From Shinisaurus crocodilurus (lineage: Eukaryota > Chordata > Lepidosauria > Squamata > Shinisauridae), in NCBI GenBank assembly GCA_021292165.1, contig CM037876.1:285298521-285362520 (forward strand): a stretch of 64,000 bases of DNA, in the 5' to 3' direction. This document shows positions 10,234-22,210 of this stretch, piece by piece. Under the pieces are notes generated by a model. The model made no database searches, was not told where the DNA came from, and worked only from the letters and a program-made list of their open reading frames with translations. The number at the start of each line of letters is the position of its first letter. Position 1 is the stretch's first letter. The translations under genes and the position numbers were made by a program.

Positions 10234-11365
10234 CTATGGCTTATAAAACCAGTGAAGTGTCAATCTATCTGCTCTTGACGGGGTTGCACTCTCCCTTAAG
10301 GATCAGATTAAGAGACTGCAGTTGATCTTAGATCCCGCACTACTCATGGATACACAGGTGGCACCAATAGCCAATTGCACCTTGGTCGAATGCCCCAAGG
10401 GTCCATTTTAAATCAGCAAATTGGATTAAAAGGGATAGTAGTGCTAGTAACTTATACAACCCACTCCATAACCACCACCACCCACTAAGAATGATGAATG
10501 TATTCAATTCAGAGGCAAGGGTATAGAGAGCTCAAATCTCTCAACAAGATGAGTCAATCTGCCAGCTAAATGTTTGCCCTGTGCTAATGATAGCCATAAG
10601 GCTGGTTCAGACATTTCTAAATTGTTACACATGTAGTGGCATGAGCAGACCCAAGGATGCAGCTGCCTGGAGGAACATCTGACCCAGCTCATCCACAGAT
10701 GCTGCTTATGCTTCTCAGCAGCAATTTGCACAAGTGTGCAGGGCATTTTTTAGAAAAAAAATTTGGCAACAGCTGTGCTCATACAAATTATTGTTGAAAA
10801 GAAGAGACTGCAGCTATTGGTGTGCAGTGTCTGGTAAAGCATATGTTTAAAATAACCAATTAATAAAAAGCATTGTCACAGATGAATTTATTGTGACACA
10901 GGAACACCACTTAAGGACTGTTTTGCTGCATGTTAGCAAACGGTAATCTTTAAGTTATCTAGGGGCAAGAAGGGAAGTCAAGCTACAGCATTTCTATTCT
11001 CCTTCAAGACTTGCATACTGTATGAACAGGGACATGACACAGAGATTCAGGTTGTGAAAGATACCACCTCAAATTGTTCATGCTACAGTAAGTAAGGCCT
11101 AACTAAGTACAAGGGCACACCAAAACAAGACATATGACTGTGCAGTGGAAAGGTATTTGAATACCTGCATATGTAATTCTGCACTGTTGAGAACACGTGA
11201 CTCAGTGAGAGGCTGAAGTCATTTTATACGATTTGTTTTTTGTGAATGCAAGCCCAGCGAATAATAGCAGAAATAGGGAGATTGGCTCAGAAGAATTTAC
11301 CTCTACTATTCTGCCAGAGGAGCAAAGAACAAGCATGCATTTCCTTAGAACCCTGATGCAAAAGG
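10234..11365. other. No gene recognised
   Basis: A stretch of ordinary A/T-rich sequence with no exon, RNA or repeat that I can identify. Confidence 0.5.
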
Positions 11366-11444
11366 AAGATCATGTTGTATAAGACAGTGCTGCTGGATCA
11401 GACCATTAGTCAAATCCCCCGAGTTGTTAGTCACCATGTTGTGT

Positions 11445-11448
<4 letters not shown>

Positions 11449-11484
<36 letters not shown>
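11449..11484. repeat. (GA)n microsatellite
   Basis: Uninterrupted AG dinucleotide run. Confidence 0.97.
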
Positions 11485-11489
<5 letters not shown>

Positions 11490-11527
11490 GTGGACTCAAC
11501 CGTGTGCCCTGCCGCTGCAACAGGAAA

Positions 11528-11621
11528 GCCTGCTGAATGTGTGTAGGCTCACCATATGGGGCTGAACCCTGACTGCACAGGGTTCCAGCTCATGGGGAGA
11601 GCCTACACACATTCAGCAGGC
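11528..11621. repeat. 94-bp palindrome
   Basis: The arms GCCTGCTGAATGTGTGTAGG... at 11528-11550 and their exact 23-bp complement at 11599-11621 enclose a second, shorter inverted pair (AACCCTG and CAGGGTT). The whole could form a cruciform or be a small foldback element. Confidence 0.9.
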
Positions 11622-12010
11622 CTCCCCATATGTATGGATAGCGTGAGGATATCACTGGCAGAGAATGAGACACTCTGCACACAATCTATCATACGGAGAC
11701 GAACACACTGAAGGACTTAAACTGGTGAATATCACATCTGGTGGCAGCGAATTCTGTAAGTTAATTAGGTGCTATGTGAGCAAGTACATGCTTTTGTCTA
11801 TCTCCCATCATTCAGCTTCCTTGGATAATCCCAGATTCTAGTACTGTGGAAGAGGAAGAAAAACTTCTCTCTATCCACTTTCTCCACACCATACGTTTTA
11901 TAAAACTCTATCATACCCCACCCCCTTACTCGCCTATTCTCTAAGACCCAAGTGTTGTAACCTTTCCTTATAGGGGAATTGCTCCATCCTCCAGATCATT
12001 TTGGTTGCCC

Positions 12011-13014
12011 TTTTTTGTTTTTAGATTTTAAAATTAATGTTATTATTTCTGTATTTTCTATGTTGATATTTGTGTTTACTGTGTTGCTAGCCATATTGCA
12101 TATTACCATTGAAAGAGAGGGTATAAACAAACAAAAAGCCTGAAACAAAATAAAACAAGCAAAGACAGGAAGCCATGTCTAGTTTATGGCAGACGCACAG
12201 AGTAGGCAGTCATGACATGCCTTCCTCTAGTAGGGTAGAGGTTTCCCACCACCTCATTTTTCCATTTCTTCAAAGGTCTGATTGTTCCTCAAGTTTCTCA
12301 AGGCGTATATCCCTGTCATGCTTCTCTTATAGTCCCCTCTTTCAGATGATATAGTAAATGCACACATTGTTCTCTTGACATCTTCCACAACTGTGGTATT
12401 ATTACCTTTTACAGCTTAGCTTGCTATTAGCCTCTACTATCACAATTGTTTAAGTTGCCTAACTCAGTTTCATGTTCTTGTATCAGGCCACATGCTCTAT
12501 AAAAATTTGATCTCCTTGGGCTTCCCTCGCCTTCAAAACCCACTCTCTCAACTCATACATAATTAATTTAAGTTGCATCAGGCCTCAGAGTCATAAAAAC
12601 GGAATAAAACAATTATATCACCACCCCAACAGTGTATTTACCTTTGAGTGACCCCCACCCCAGAAACAATGAATACTTTATAAAAGATTGCTTTAAAAAA
12701 TACAGCGGGGGGGGGGTGCTAACTAATTTTTATTTGCTGGAAAAGAAAATGCAGTAGGCAGGAATTTTGAGGCAGAAATTTTTAACAGAAAAATATCCCA
12801 GCACAGTATACTGAGTTAGGAGTTCTACCATTTTTCATTGGAAGAGGCTGCAAACAAGCAGTAAAAGTAACAGAAAAGCTGTTGCACAGATTAAAAGCAG
12901 TAAAAAAATAAACACCCCCCCCAATCATTTTTTTCTATAAACTGCTTCATAGTATGAGAAATACAAAGGAAAACAATGAAACGAAATAACCTTGCATACA
13001 TATCACCTCTTCAA
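12011..13014. other. No gene; possible LINE tail and homopolymers
   Basis: A short LINE-tail-like stretch occurs around 12040-12130 (ending GGGTATAAACAAACAAA). There are G and C runs at 12706-12716 and 12916-12923. Nothing else was recognised. Confidence 0.5.
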
Positions 13015-13015
13015 G

Positions 13016-13198
13016 GAAACATAGAAAGCTACCTTGCACATTGGTTGATCTAGCCCAGTATTGTTGATAGAGACTAGCAGCAGCTCTGCAGCATTTCAGA
13101 CAGGAGTTTTTTCCAGCTCTACTTGCAGATGCCAGAGATTGAACCTGGAACCTTTTCCATGCAAAGCATGTGCTCTACCACTAAGCTACAGCCGACCC
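13016..13198 (-). repeat. tRNA-Ala-derived SINE
   Basis: On the minus strand, near 13198, the head reads GGTCGGCTGTAGCTTAGTGG followed by AGAGCACATGCTTTGCATGG, which matches a tRNA-Ala 5' half with the TGC anticodon region. It continues through a GGTTCAATCTCTGGC box B. The body ends in the TAAGGTAGC-type 3' region. Related copies lie at 24826 and 54925. Confidence 0.85.
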
Positions 13199-14093
13199 CC
13201 TCCCCATAAACCACATATCTTAACTTGCTACTGGAAAGTCATTCTTGAGCAATGAACAACTGTAGAATTATTTTTTCTTAAATATTACACAAAGATGTAC
13301 AAAGACATCCAATTGTGATATTGGCTGGGATTAAAATTCACAAAGGTATGCCTTATTATGCAAGCAAGCCACTAACTGCCTTTGGCTGGGAACTAACTTC
13401 CTCTTTAGGCTGCTTATTGCATAATTACCTGTTATGGTATTCTATACCTTCCCTTTCACATTCCTCATAATGGTCTTTTTGAAGAGAAGAAAATATTAGG
13501 AGTGAGCTCTTCAGTTACTACCAACACCACAACTTCTGCAAATACCTTCCTCCTTCGATTTTAGAGGGTATGAAATATGCCCCCACTGTCTGAAAGAACT
13601 ACTATTCAGCTTCTGGCAATTTTTCCAGGTAATGGTGCAGGCCTGCAGAACCTGCAACTTAACAAACCAGCTCACCAGGAGCTCAGTTAATCTCCTGGTT
13701 TTCCTGCCTGCATAGGACTGCAAAAATGCATGGCCGCAATACAGGTGGCACGGGGGTGGGTGGGTTAAACACTTTTCAGGTCAAATGCATGGCCGACTTC
13801 TGCTTGGAGGATCACAAATCATGCAGGTGCATCATAGTTCTAACACCCCCAATTGCAGAGCTTGTTCCTAAACCAAATTTTAAAAGGCAGCTGGCAAATG
13901 TTTTCATACACAATTGTAAGTACTCTATTTAATTATCCGAACACTCCACATTTGTGAAGAGTAAGAGGCAGGCAGGCAGGCAGACATGTTGGGTTCCTGC
14001 TCCAGCTGGACTATCCCTCTCTTCCCGTACAGGGCCTTCTACCTTCAACTATGGGATGGATCCTTGAGCTAGGTTTTTGTATATTGTTTATAT
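13199..14093. other. No gene recognised
   Basis: Only a short GGCA tandem repeat at 13966-13982 stands out. Confidence 0.5.
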
Positions 14094-14098
14094 GTTAT

Positions 14099-15119
14099 AG
14101 TGGAAGACCGACAACCTGGTCTTCTGCGCGGGTTCAATGCTAAGGGGGTAGCGAGTCCTGGGGCGGGCCTTCTCCGAGGTCCCCAGCGTCTCACCCTTAG
14201 CCCAGAACAAAGGGATAACTTATAGCCACAAAAGTATCTTTTAGAAAACAAGTTTATTTACAAAATTACCTTCACAAACCCAGACACACGCCAGCAATAC
14301 AGCTTATCAGTACAGTACAAAGTAACAAGCAAAAGCCTCAAGGACAACGTGATTTCAGGGCTCTCAGCTAGTTAGTTTAGCTCGGGTCCCGGCAGAGGCC
14401 CGGTCAACCGCACACTGCTAGCTGGGTTCCCGGCGGAGGCCCGGTCTACCCAAGCGGCTAGCTGGGTTCCCGGCGGGGCCCGGTCTACCCAAGCGGCTAG
14501 CTGGGTTCCCGGCGGAGGCCCGGTCTACCCAAGCGGCTTGTGTGTGATTTCAGCTTGTTTTCCCGGGGGTCCGGTCAACCCAAGCGGCCAGTGATTTCAG
14601 CTTGGTTTCCCGGGGTTGCTGATCCTTCGTTCCCTTACCCCAGGCATGGGCAAGATTGCTGATCAGGTCCAGAGAAAAGTTCCCTTGTGCAGGGTGTTTT
14701 ATACCTTGGTGTTTCAGGTAGCCCCTCCTTCCGTGATCAGGTGGGTTGACACCCTCCCTGAGGGGCGGCCTTTTGGGTCAGGTGGGGTGACGCCTTCCCC
14801 CCGTGGGATGGGGTCCCTTTGAAGCCACTTGCTTAATGGTCCCATCCTATGGTGTTGAGTGGCCATTTCTTAGGGGTGCCGAAGCGTCTGCCCTGGACAG
14901 GTATTCAAGTCTTATGTAGATGGGGCTGATATGCAAGAGCATTGACAAACCTGGGGATGCTTCCTGCCTTCCCCCCTGGGGTGATTCTATGTAGATGTTG
15001 TTTGTCCCCTTTGGCATCTGTGGAGACTGGTTGTCTCCCCCCCCCCCGGGTCTCCTTCCCCCCTCCTTGGTGAGTGTGTGTGTGTGTCAGGCAGGGGGCT
15101 TAGGTTGGCTTTCTCCACA
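14099..15119 (-). mobile_element. Solo LTR, minus strand (1021 bp)
   Basis: Flanked by a perfect 5-bp duplication, GTTAT, at 14094-14098 and 15120-15124. In sense orientation it begins TGTGGAGAAAGCC and ends GTCTTCCACT, where the terminal CA has become CT. A minus-strand TATA box (TATAAA at 14698-14703) lies upstream of a polyadenylation signal (AATAAA at 14253-14258), as in an LTR. It carries a three-copy 40-bp tandem repeat between these signals. No retroviral coding sequence is present next to it. Confidence 0.85.
14417..14535. repeat. 40-bp GC-rich tandem repeat within the LTR
   Basis: Three units (14417-14456, 14457-14495, 14496-14535) of a sequence containing GCTAGCTGGGTTCCCGGCGG. The middle copy has lost one base. 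Degenerate relatives occur on both sides (from about 14377, and to about 14600). Confidence 0.93.
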
Positions 15120-15124
15120 GTTAT

Positions 15125-15231
15125 TAATATAATTTGATCTTACTTGAAAGCTGCCTTGGAAGGATTTATATTCTGAAAGGCAGGGATATAAATAATTGTA
15201 ATAAATACTGTAATAATAAATAAATAAAGTG
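15125..15231 (+). repeat. LINE 3'-tail fragment
   Basis: Contains GCTGCCTTGGAAGGATTTAT and AGGCAGGGATATAAATAATT followed by an A/T repeat. This is the 3' end style of L2/CR1-group LINEs. It sits in the gap between two solo LTRs. Confidence 0.5.
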
Positions 15232-15236
15232 GTAGG

Positions 15237-16121
15237 TGTGAAAGTTTCTGGCAGGTTGAGGGGGAGGGGGCTTGCCCCCAAACTCTCAACTCCCTACCCT
15301 GTGGCCAGCGGGCAAACAAACCACCCGGTAGACTGCCACCACCCCTTCTCATCCATCCAGTCCAAGCCAGGGGGATACTTAGACCTTTCTGGATATCCTG
15401 GGGGCTCAGAAATAAGGGTTCACCTGATCACCCTCTATTTCTAGCCCTCCCCAACCAAAGCAGAAGGCGCTGAATTTAGTACTGAGGCCAGATCCAGAAC
15501 AGAACACACCCAGACTAGAAACAGTGAACTTTATTTACAATAAGGAAGGGGGGCAAAAAGGTAAAACATTGTGCAAAGACAGAAGAAGATAGAGAACCAG
15601 AATATTAAACAATGAAGAAATCCTTTGAAACCCTGCTGCAGGCTAAATCAATAAACCCTATCTAGTCTCTTCCATACATTACCCTAAGGTAAGGTTCTTC
15701 GGATGGGACAAGGCTTAATCAAGATTCCAGGCTCACAAATGCAACCCAAAGACCAGGATGCCTTCTTTGTGAAGACCAGATGGAAAACGCCTAGCAGTTC
15801 TAACCCTCCTAACTTTATACTCCCCCCCCCGGCCCTTGACCAGTATGAGGTGAGCCTCTATAACCAATCACAGTCAGCTAGATGACTTCCTCAGCTTCCC
15901 GAAGGGGAGGAGGGATTGAAAACCCCTTACTGCTGTCCAGCTGAAATCAGTCAGCCTAATTGTTGGCTGCTGTTCAGCTCTGACCTTGAAGGCCTGGAGA
16001 CCAGCAAGAAGCCACGAGAAGGCACGCAGGTGGTTGCAATAAGTGCGTGCCAGCCCCTTCTCATGAAATATGGCCTCTTGTTAGCAGCAAAAATCTCTAA
16101 AGAAAAATGAATTCCTTCACA
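15237..16121 (-). mobile_element. Solo LTR, minus strand (885 bp)
   Basis: Ends are TGTGAA and TTCACA, perfect short inverted repeats. The element is flanked by an exact 5-bp duplication, GTAGG (15232-15236 and 16122-16126). Minus-strand TATA box (15814-15819) and AATAAA (15530-15535) are in the expected order. It is not obviously related to the neighbouring LTR at 14099 or to the one at 6213. Confidence 0.88.
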
Positions 16122-16126
16122 GTAGG

Positions 16127-17459
16127 CCCAAGAAAGTTCAAACACAATATAATCTGTGATCCATAAAAGTAGTCATTTGTAAGAAGAACTGGTACAAGAT
16201 CTTAAAGTCTACTGTATGGTCTCAAGTAGAGGCTTGTCTGACAGCACGCTGAGCTTTGGAAGCACTCAGAGAGAGCACTTCTGAAGCATTGCATAAGGTC
16301 AGAAATTACCTCCTACCTCCATTCCTAAATTCCAAACTCAGTTGAAAAGATAGGGCTCATCATGCTATGCTCTTGAGAGAGGAGGGACACTTGCCAGGAT
16401 GAGCATGTTGAACAAGTTTGTGGATTCCTGCCTAGCAGCCAGCCAGAAATGCCCAATGACAGCATATTGGCTGCAGCTCAGTCTTGATTTTAAAAAATAA
16501 CACTTCACATCATGATGATGTCACATACCATGGATGTCAGATTCAGCTGATTATCTTAATTTTAAATCATCAGCTTACATTAATTTGGTTTGTTGTATGT
16601 GGGTGGGTGTGCACCCATGTGGTTGGATGCCTACAAGATTAAAAATACACTGAATGACAGAATGGTTAAACTCATAACCATCAAAGCATTTTCATAGACA
16701 CTTCCAAACTAATAATAATTGATTGTTTTTATGGGTAGAGGATTAGCAGGGTCTTATGAAACTGAAATATCCAATACGTTAACATATTGTTTGTGCCACG
16801 TATTTCGTTGATTTGCAGGCAAAGCATGGAATTACATGTTACAAGAAACACATAGCTGCAATTGAAAAAAGCAGTCCTTTGTCAATTTCTCCCCCAGTCC
16901 CCTCTTCTGTAACTCCTAGTTAAACTTTCTCCATATCTCATCATCATACTGTGAGCGTCTTGTCCCCACCACCAGTGGCCAAAGATGTGGAACAAGGCCA
17001 GGGATGTGTATAGCATGATGATATCAGGACACAGAATAATTTTTACTCCATGCAATAGAGGGCCAGGGCAACAATTGTTTCAGTGGCACCCCTATATTTT
17101 TTACCAACATACATATCCTAATGCCACTGCCTTTCTAACATGATAGCTGCTGGCCACATTCGTACGTCATGCTAAGCCACCCTGCAAATAAGCACGGTGG
17201 ATTGGTTATTCATGGAACAACCCACAGTGTGCCGGTTATTCACAGAACAACCCACAGTGTGCCCAACAGACAACTGGGCTCACCATGACTTGTTCTCCCC
17301 CTCGGTCCTCCAGCCGGTATCCCAGTGTCCTTCGCAGCAGAACCTGTCTTGTCTCTGCCTCCCTGCTCCGATCACTACTGCTTTTCTTCACTGCCATTTT
17401 TTTTTCAGAGCATTCACCCCAGAAAATTGCGCAGTTGTGTTCATAATTTTTAAACTTTT
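16127..17459. other. No gene; one 30-bp duplication
   Basis: The only structure seen is a two-copy 30-bp tandem repeat at 17204-17233 and 17234-17263 (GGTTATTCA then GAACAACCCACAGTGTGCC). Confidence 0.55.
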
Positions 17460-17880
17460 TGTCAGTCTTTTGGAGGTGTGCAAGTGCACACTTAACGGCT
17501 TTCCGATATATGTAGCCTTTCCTGGTCAATGTCCTTGTCTGTTTCAGCTGTCAAAGGGAGCAGAAAGTGCAGTAACTGACTAACAAGGAGAGACTGCATA
17601 TATATAGGCTAATTTGTGCACAGTTGCCGAGCTGTCCATTGAAAATCACGGGTAAAGGGGAAAGAAGTGGGTCAAGTAGGTGCACCAAAACGGGGAGGGC
17701 AACAGGATCTCCTCCTTAGCAATGTAATCTTCTTGATTTCAAGTGTTGAAGTGACAGTTCTCAGTGCCCTCCACATTTCTGACACTTCCCCAGGTCTACA
17801 GCGACTCCAGAAAGGGAAGATATTAACTCCCCCCCCCATACTGTTTCATGGCTCCTTTTTGTTGGCGTGTGAGCAGAGTT
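17460..17880. repeat. Dispersed repeat of unknown class, copy 2
   Basis: Second copy of the 4440-4865 repeat in the same orientation and colinear throughout, with scattered substitutions and small indels. It lacks the inverted echo that accompanies copy 1. Confidence 0.75.
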
Positions 17881-18928
17881 GGGAGATTTATAATCCTATC
17901 TGTGTGCTAACAGACGCCTGAAATTCCACACACAGATCTTCCAGATCTCACCTCCCTACGCAGCGTGCTGTGTCGGTGCCAGTTTTGGCCAGCCCAGTCT
18001 GCCCTGTAATCAGACTTGCTTCCAGCTTCCCCGTTGCAGATTAATCCATGGAGTCAGGAAACACTCTTAACACCACAGGTCTATTTCTACCTGTTTATTT
18101 ACTTAGCAAGTAAAGTTCTACAGAGTATACATTTCCTAGTTACAGTCCATGTGCAGAGTATAAATGCATAGCCAGCATTACATCCAGTGGAGTAAGTTGA
18201 GCTTAACTCCACCTCAGCAAAGACGTTACATTGTTGCAGTAACAAAGTCTAGCAAGAAGAACCAGAAGAAGAGAGAAAGCAGTCCACATTCTCTCTAAGA
18301 GGCTTCAGACAGAAAACAAGTTAGCACGTCATCAGAACATACAAACCATGTGACCAGCTCATATTGTTCTTACAGTCCAGAATCAAGGATTCTAGTAAGA
18401 CATAACAAAACCTGTTTACAGCCATTCTGTCTCTTCCATGTGTAAACAATGTGCTGCAGCTGGTAAAGTGACACATATCACAACACTTTTTAGAGCACTT
18501 GACTGCTGCATTTCCCTGACAGAAATATAGTATATCAGTATATCAGAAAGGTTGCGAAGGCAGGGGAAAGCAGTCTTACTCTATGGGAGTGAGGGAGAGC
18601 ACAGTGAATCCTGATTAAAGTTAAGTTTGTAGGTACCCTGAAAGAAACACATTACAGCGTCCACTATAAACATAGCAAAAAGGCTTTCAAGAAAAGTCAC
18701 CTGTGGTTATCTGTGAGCAAAGAACTTTCTTGATAGATCAATTCTGAGAAAATACAAGTGGTACACTTGAATAGGACCAAGAGCAGGCAATGTGGCAATC
18801 ACCAGCTCATTGCTGGTACCTAGACAAAGTTAGCGTTCTGACTGGAACACTTTTAAATAGCTCAATAAGGGTTATCATCTGTTTCCAGCCCATAATGTGC
18901 TTTTTACACCCTCCTTTTTTGTGCTGGT
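17881..18928. other. No gene; possible old LTR-like sequence
   Basis: Around 17985-18495 the text resembles an inverted LTR in having a TTTATTTAC element and a TCACAACA edge. No target duplication was found, so it is not called as one. The remainder is anonymous. Confidence 0.35.
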
Positions 18929-19130
18929 AGTAAGAACATATTAACCATCATGCTGGATCAGACCAAAGGCCTATCTAGACCAGCATTTTGTTCCCACAGT
19001 GGCCAACCAGATGCCTATGGGAAGCCCACAAGCAGGACATGAGTGCAATAGCACCTTCGGAATTCAGAGGCATACTGCCTCTGACACTGGAGGAAATATA
19101 CAGCCAACTTGACTAGTAGCCACCGTGCAC
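18929..19130 (-). mobile_element. CR1 LINE 3'-end fragment, minus strand
   Basis: Reads AAGAACATATTAACCATC, CTGGATCAGACCAAAGGCCT, GGCCAACCAGATGCCTATGG and GACATGAGTGCAATAGCACC, the CR1 3' UTR in reverse orientation. 5'-truncated. Confidence 0.88.
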
Positions 19131-19279
19131 TGTTTAGTCTCAGCTCACACTCTTTTATAAGTTTAACAGAGGTAAACAAGAATAGCCTGAACATGGAGGT
19201 CTTGTCTCACTGTGAGGAAAAGTACTAGAAGTGTTTATCAGGCCTAACGCTTGATTTAAATTTCTAGTTAGAGATAGAA

Positions 19280-19308
19280 AACAACAACAACAACAACAAC
19301 AACAACAC
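19280..19308. repeat. (AAC)n microsatellite
   Basis: About ten AAC units. An AT-rich ATAGAT-type stretch follows at 19350-19385. Confidence 0.95.
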
Positions 19309-19870
19309 AGTAGCCTGGACTGTCAACTCAGCTCCGGTCACCTTTAACGGGTATATATAGATGTAGATATATAGATAGATATATAAAAGGTTTTTTAAAA
19401 ATAGAATCAAAATTATGTGTAGACCTTTGGAATGGGTAAGGCTAGAAATACAACTGAAAATAAGGAGAAAATGTGATTCACTGAGTGGCAATAAAACAGA
19501 AAGGTCAACCTTGTTTACTAAGCAGAGATTCTTTGAGAAGAGCAATAAACCACTCCTTTCATATATATATAGATATGATAGTTCAAAAAAATACAAAAAT
19601 TTCAGTTAAAATTCAAGAATGCTGAAGTTCAACATCTTAAGGCAAGAGGGCCAAATGTTAGCAAGTTTTAACGCAGTATTGTATTGTATTGGCTCAATAT
19701 TGCAGTGGAACGAGTACCACCAAAATATTTTATACTAAAAAGCCCTAGCTCTGCCCAATAACAACTGGCAGAGTTATTCTGGACAAATGTCTAGTGCTAC
19801 ATTAGGCAAGTGGCCAATTCATGCACTATAATTATTCTGCTGATAATACTGTTCCCATGACCTATAAATA
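19309..19870. other. No gene recognised
   Basis: A/T-rich sequence with no identifiable element. Confidence 0.5.
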
Positions 19871-20103
19871 GCCAGTGTGGTGTAGTGGTGAGAGTGTTGG
19901 ACTGGGAGTCGGGAGATCTGGGTTCTAGTCCCCGCTCAGCCATGAAACTCACTGGGTGACTTTGGGCCAGTCACTGACTCTCAGCCTAACCTACTTCGCA
20001 AGGTTGTTGTGAGGGTAAAATGGAGAGGAGGAGGATTATGTAAGCTGCCTTGGGTTCCTTGCAGGAAAAAAGGCGGGGTATAAATATAATAAATATATAA
20101 ATA
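19871..20103 (+). repeat. tRNA-derived SINE of Sauria type
   Basis: Complete plus-strand copy starting GCCAGTGTGGTGTAGTGGTG and ending with the GGCGGGGTATAAATATAATA tail. Box B reads GGGTTCTAGTCCC. It is one of the best preserved copies in the window. Confidence 0.93.
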
Positions 20104-20466
20104 TGTTCATTCAGTTAGATAAGGAAGATGCAGAGGAAGTGCCAGATGTGGTAAATGGAAGTGAATGAGTTTATTCTGCTTCATGACACGGGCTCTTTGA
20201 TTCCGGTGAAAGCTAGCATAAATGTGGTTTGCATATTAATGGCAAGCAATAGTTTGAATTTCTCATGAATTAAATAGAACACGTTTTGTATGATACATGA
20301 AAAATAGTGGGAAACTGTCCTTAGAAGTTACACACACACACGGATTACATGCAACAAAAATGATCTAGAATAATGTAATATTTAAACTAGTTAAAAATTA
20401 ACTTTCTAGCAGGCATTAATGTTGAGTATTTTCTGGATACTTTGGAAACAAGCAAATCCCATTAAC

Positions 20467-20559
20467 TGCAATTCTATACCCACTTACCTGTGAGTAAGCC
20501 CCTGCCTCACTGAATTCGATGGGACTTACTTCTGAGTTGAAATGTATTGGATTGCACTG
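20467..20559. repeat. Short palindromic MITE, GCAATCCTAT family
   Basis: A foldback of about 90 bp. GCAATTCTATACCCACTTAC at the left pairs with the right end ATTGGATTGCA, and an inner GAATTCGATGGGACTTACTT pairs with the left GAGTAAGCC region. Relatives occur at 21453, 32305, 45196, 45298 and 58005. Confidence 0.75.
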
Positions 20560-21452
20560 GAAATGTGTTGTCTGTACCAAAAATCAATTCAGAATGAGAT
20601 ATGCTGTTCACTGGGACAAGCATAGGTCTACATCCAATATGCATGGACTTCCACTCATGCAAAAGGACTTCCCCTTCCTCTCCTTCCCTCTACACTCCCC
20701 CCTCCATCTGCTCTAGGTCCTCCAGCTCACCAGAGATTTGGTGCATATTTAGTGGCTGGCAGATGGACACCACTGGACACAATCCATAGTACATTTCACA
20801 AAACAGAAGAGGGGAACAATGACTATGACACAATTCTATAAAAACCTTGTCTAAATACTTAAAATGTGTTTTTTTTTTGCAAACAGCTAAGACACAGATT
20901 CTGTTTCTTCCCATACATTGGCTATAACTTATGTCCCATTCATACTCTTATAGTTAAATGAAAGATAGACCCATCAATTTTACATTGTTTTATTTAACTT
21001 TCAACTATCATTTTTATTTATCTTCACATTCTTTAATAGCATGACAGGTTTTTCATAATTCACCCCACTCCCCAATCATACAAACTCCTCAGCAACTGAA
21101 GAATCTAATTCGTAGACATCCTAACTGATATGATAAAGCAGTCAGGATTTCACTAGTAAACTGCATTAAGAAGGGAATGTTCCCAGACGTTAACTTAAAG
21201 TTACGACTAGTTTAAACTGAACTGGTCTGATTTTAGTGAGTTTCACCAAATGACTAGACACACTTGAACACACCCAACTGGCCAGGTATTCAAAGTGTGT
21301 GTATAAGAATATAGTCTGGCATTGGAACAGAATGTTCTGATATCGCAAGTCACAACTCCTCATCAATGGAATTTTGAAAGAAAGAGGCTTGGCCTGGTAG
21401 ACAAAAACATACAATATATTTATGCAAGCTTTTTCCTGTTTGCTAATTAAGC
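20560..21452. other. No gene recognised
   Basis: A/T-rich sequence with no identifiable element. Confidence 0.5.
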
Positions 21453-21540
21453 CTGCAATCTTATGCACAGTTACCTGGGAATGAGGCCCATTGAATATGG
21501 TGGCATTTGCTTCTAGGTAAACATGCATAGGATTGCTCTG
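21453..21540. repeat. Short palindromic MITE, GCAATCCTAT family
   Basis: Diverged copy: CTGCAATCTTATGCACAGTT at the left, ATGCATAGGATTGC at the right. Confidence 0.7.
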
Positions 21541-22029
21541 TTCTGCTATGGATATCAGAGAAGAAATATCTCAATTTGACAACAACCCACTTTTATTTGG
21601 AACAAAGCAGACCTCTGTACTCTCAAAGATGCCAAAAGTAATGTGTGTGTGGGTTTTCAAATAATTGACTGAACTGATGTATTTACTTTAAGAGTTCTTA
21701 CCATGCAGCAGTAACAAATATAGACATTTAGATATACACAAGTTATTCCCATTTTACCAGTTCTGAGAAAATTCAAGTGGAACACTTGGACAGGAGCAAT
21801 AGTCCCCCTTTCATGGATGGGAAACAGGCTGTCTTGAGGCAAAGACCATATGGGAAACCCATGGCAGCTGAGACGCCTACATCGAAGCCTGGTTGCTTCC
21901 ATTGGTTTTCATATTAGTGACAGCCACACATTTTACTTTATGCTTTGATAATCATAAATACAATTCTAAATCTTCTACCTTAAATACTGATGAGTTGAAA
22001 ACAAAAAACACTTCTAATTTTTATCAGGT

Positions 22030-22168
22030 CCTGGTAGTTTTGTTAATTGTTTTTGTTTTAAACTGTTTTAAATTTTTGAATGTTAAAGCTTTTATATTAT
22101 GGTTTTATCATGCTGTGAACTGCCCAGAGGCCTCTGGCTATTGGACAGTATAGAAATATAATAAATGA
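22030..22168 (+). repeat. LINE 3'-tail fragment (L2/CR1 group)
   Basis: Ends with GTGAACTGCCCAGAGGCCTC and ATAGAAATATAATAAATGAA, the 3' end seen on several fragments here (24440, 58300, 61047 inverted). 5'-truncated and non-coding. Confidence 0.6.
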
Positions 22169-22210
22169 ATGAAAATGTAACTGTGGGCCACTGTTGTCTT
22201 TGGTCTAAGG

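Larger units (their letters stand above)
11366..12010 (-). mobile_element. CR1 LINE 3' fragment, minus strand
   Basis: Degenerate CR1 3' text at about 11380-11420 (GCTGCTGGATCAGACCATTA) resumes at about 11735-12005 (TTCTGTAAGTTAATTAGGTG through CTTCTCTCTATCCACTTTCT and TTTTGGTTGCCC). The middle is occupied by a GA microsatellite and a palindrome. No coding capacity. Confidence 0.75.

Noticed and set aside
13180..13198. A tRNA-Ala gene at the edge of the 13016 repeat
   Set aside because: Only the 5' half and box B resemble the tRNA. The acceptor stem does not close and the sequence continues into a SINE body shared by other copies.
17985..18495. Possible inverted solo LTR
   Set aside because: Edges that could be TG and CA were found, but no 5-bp duplication at any plausible boundary and no clear promoter.
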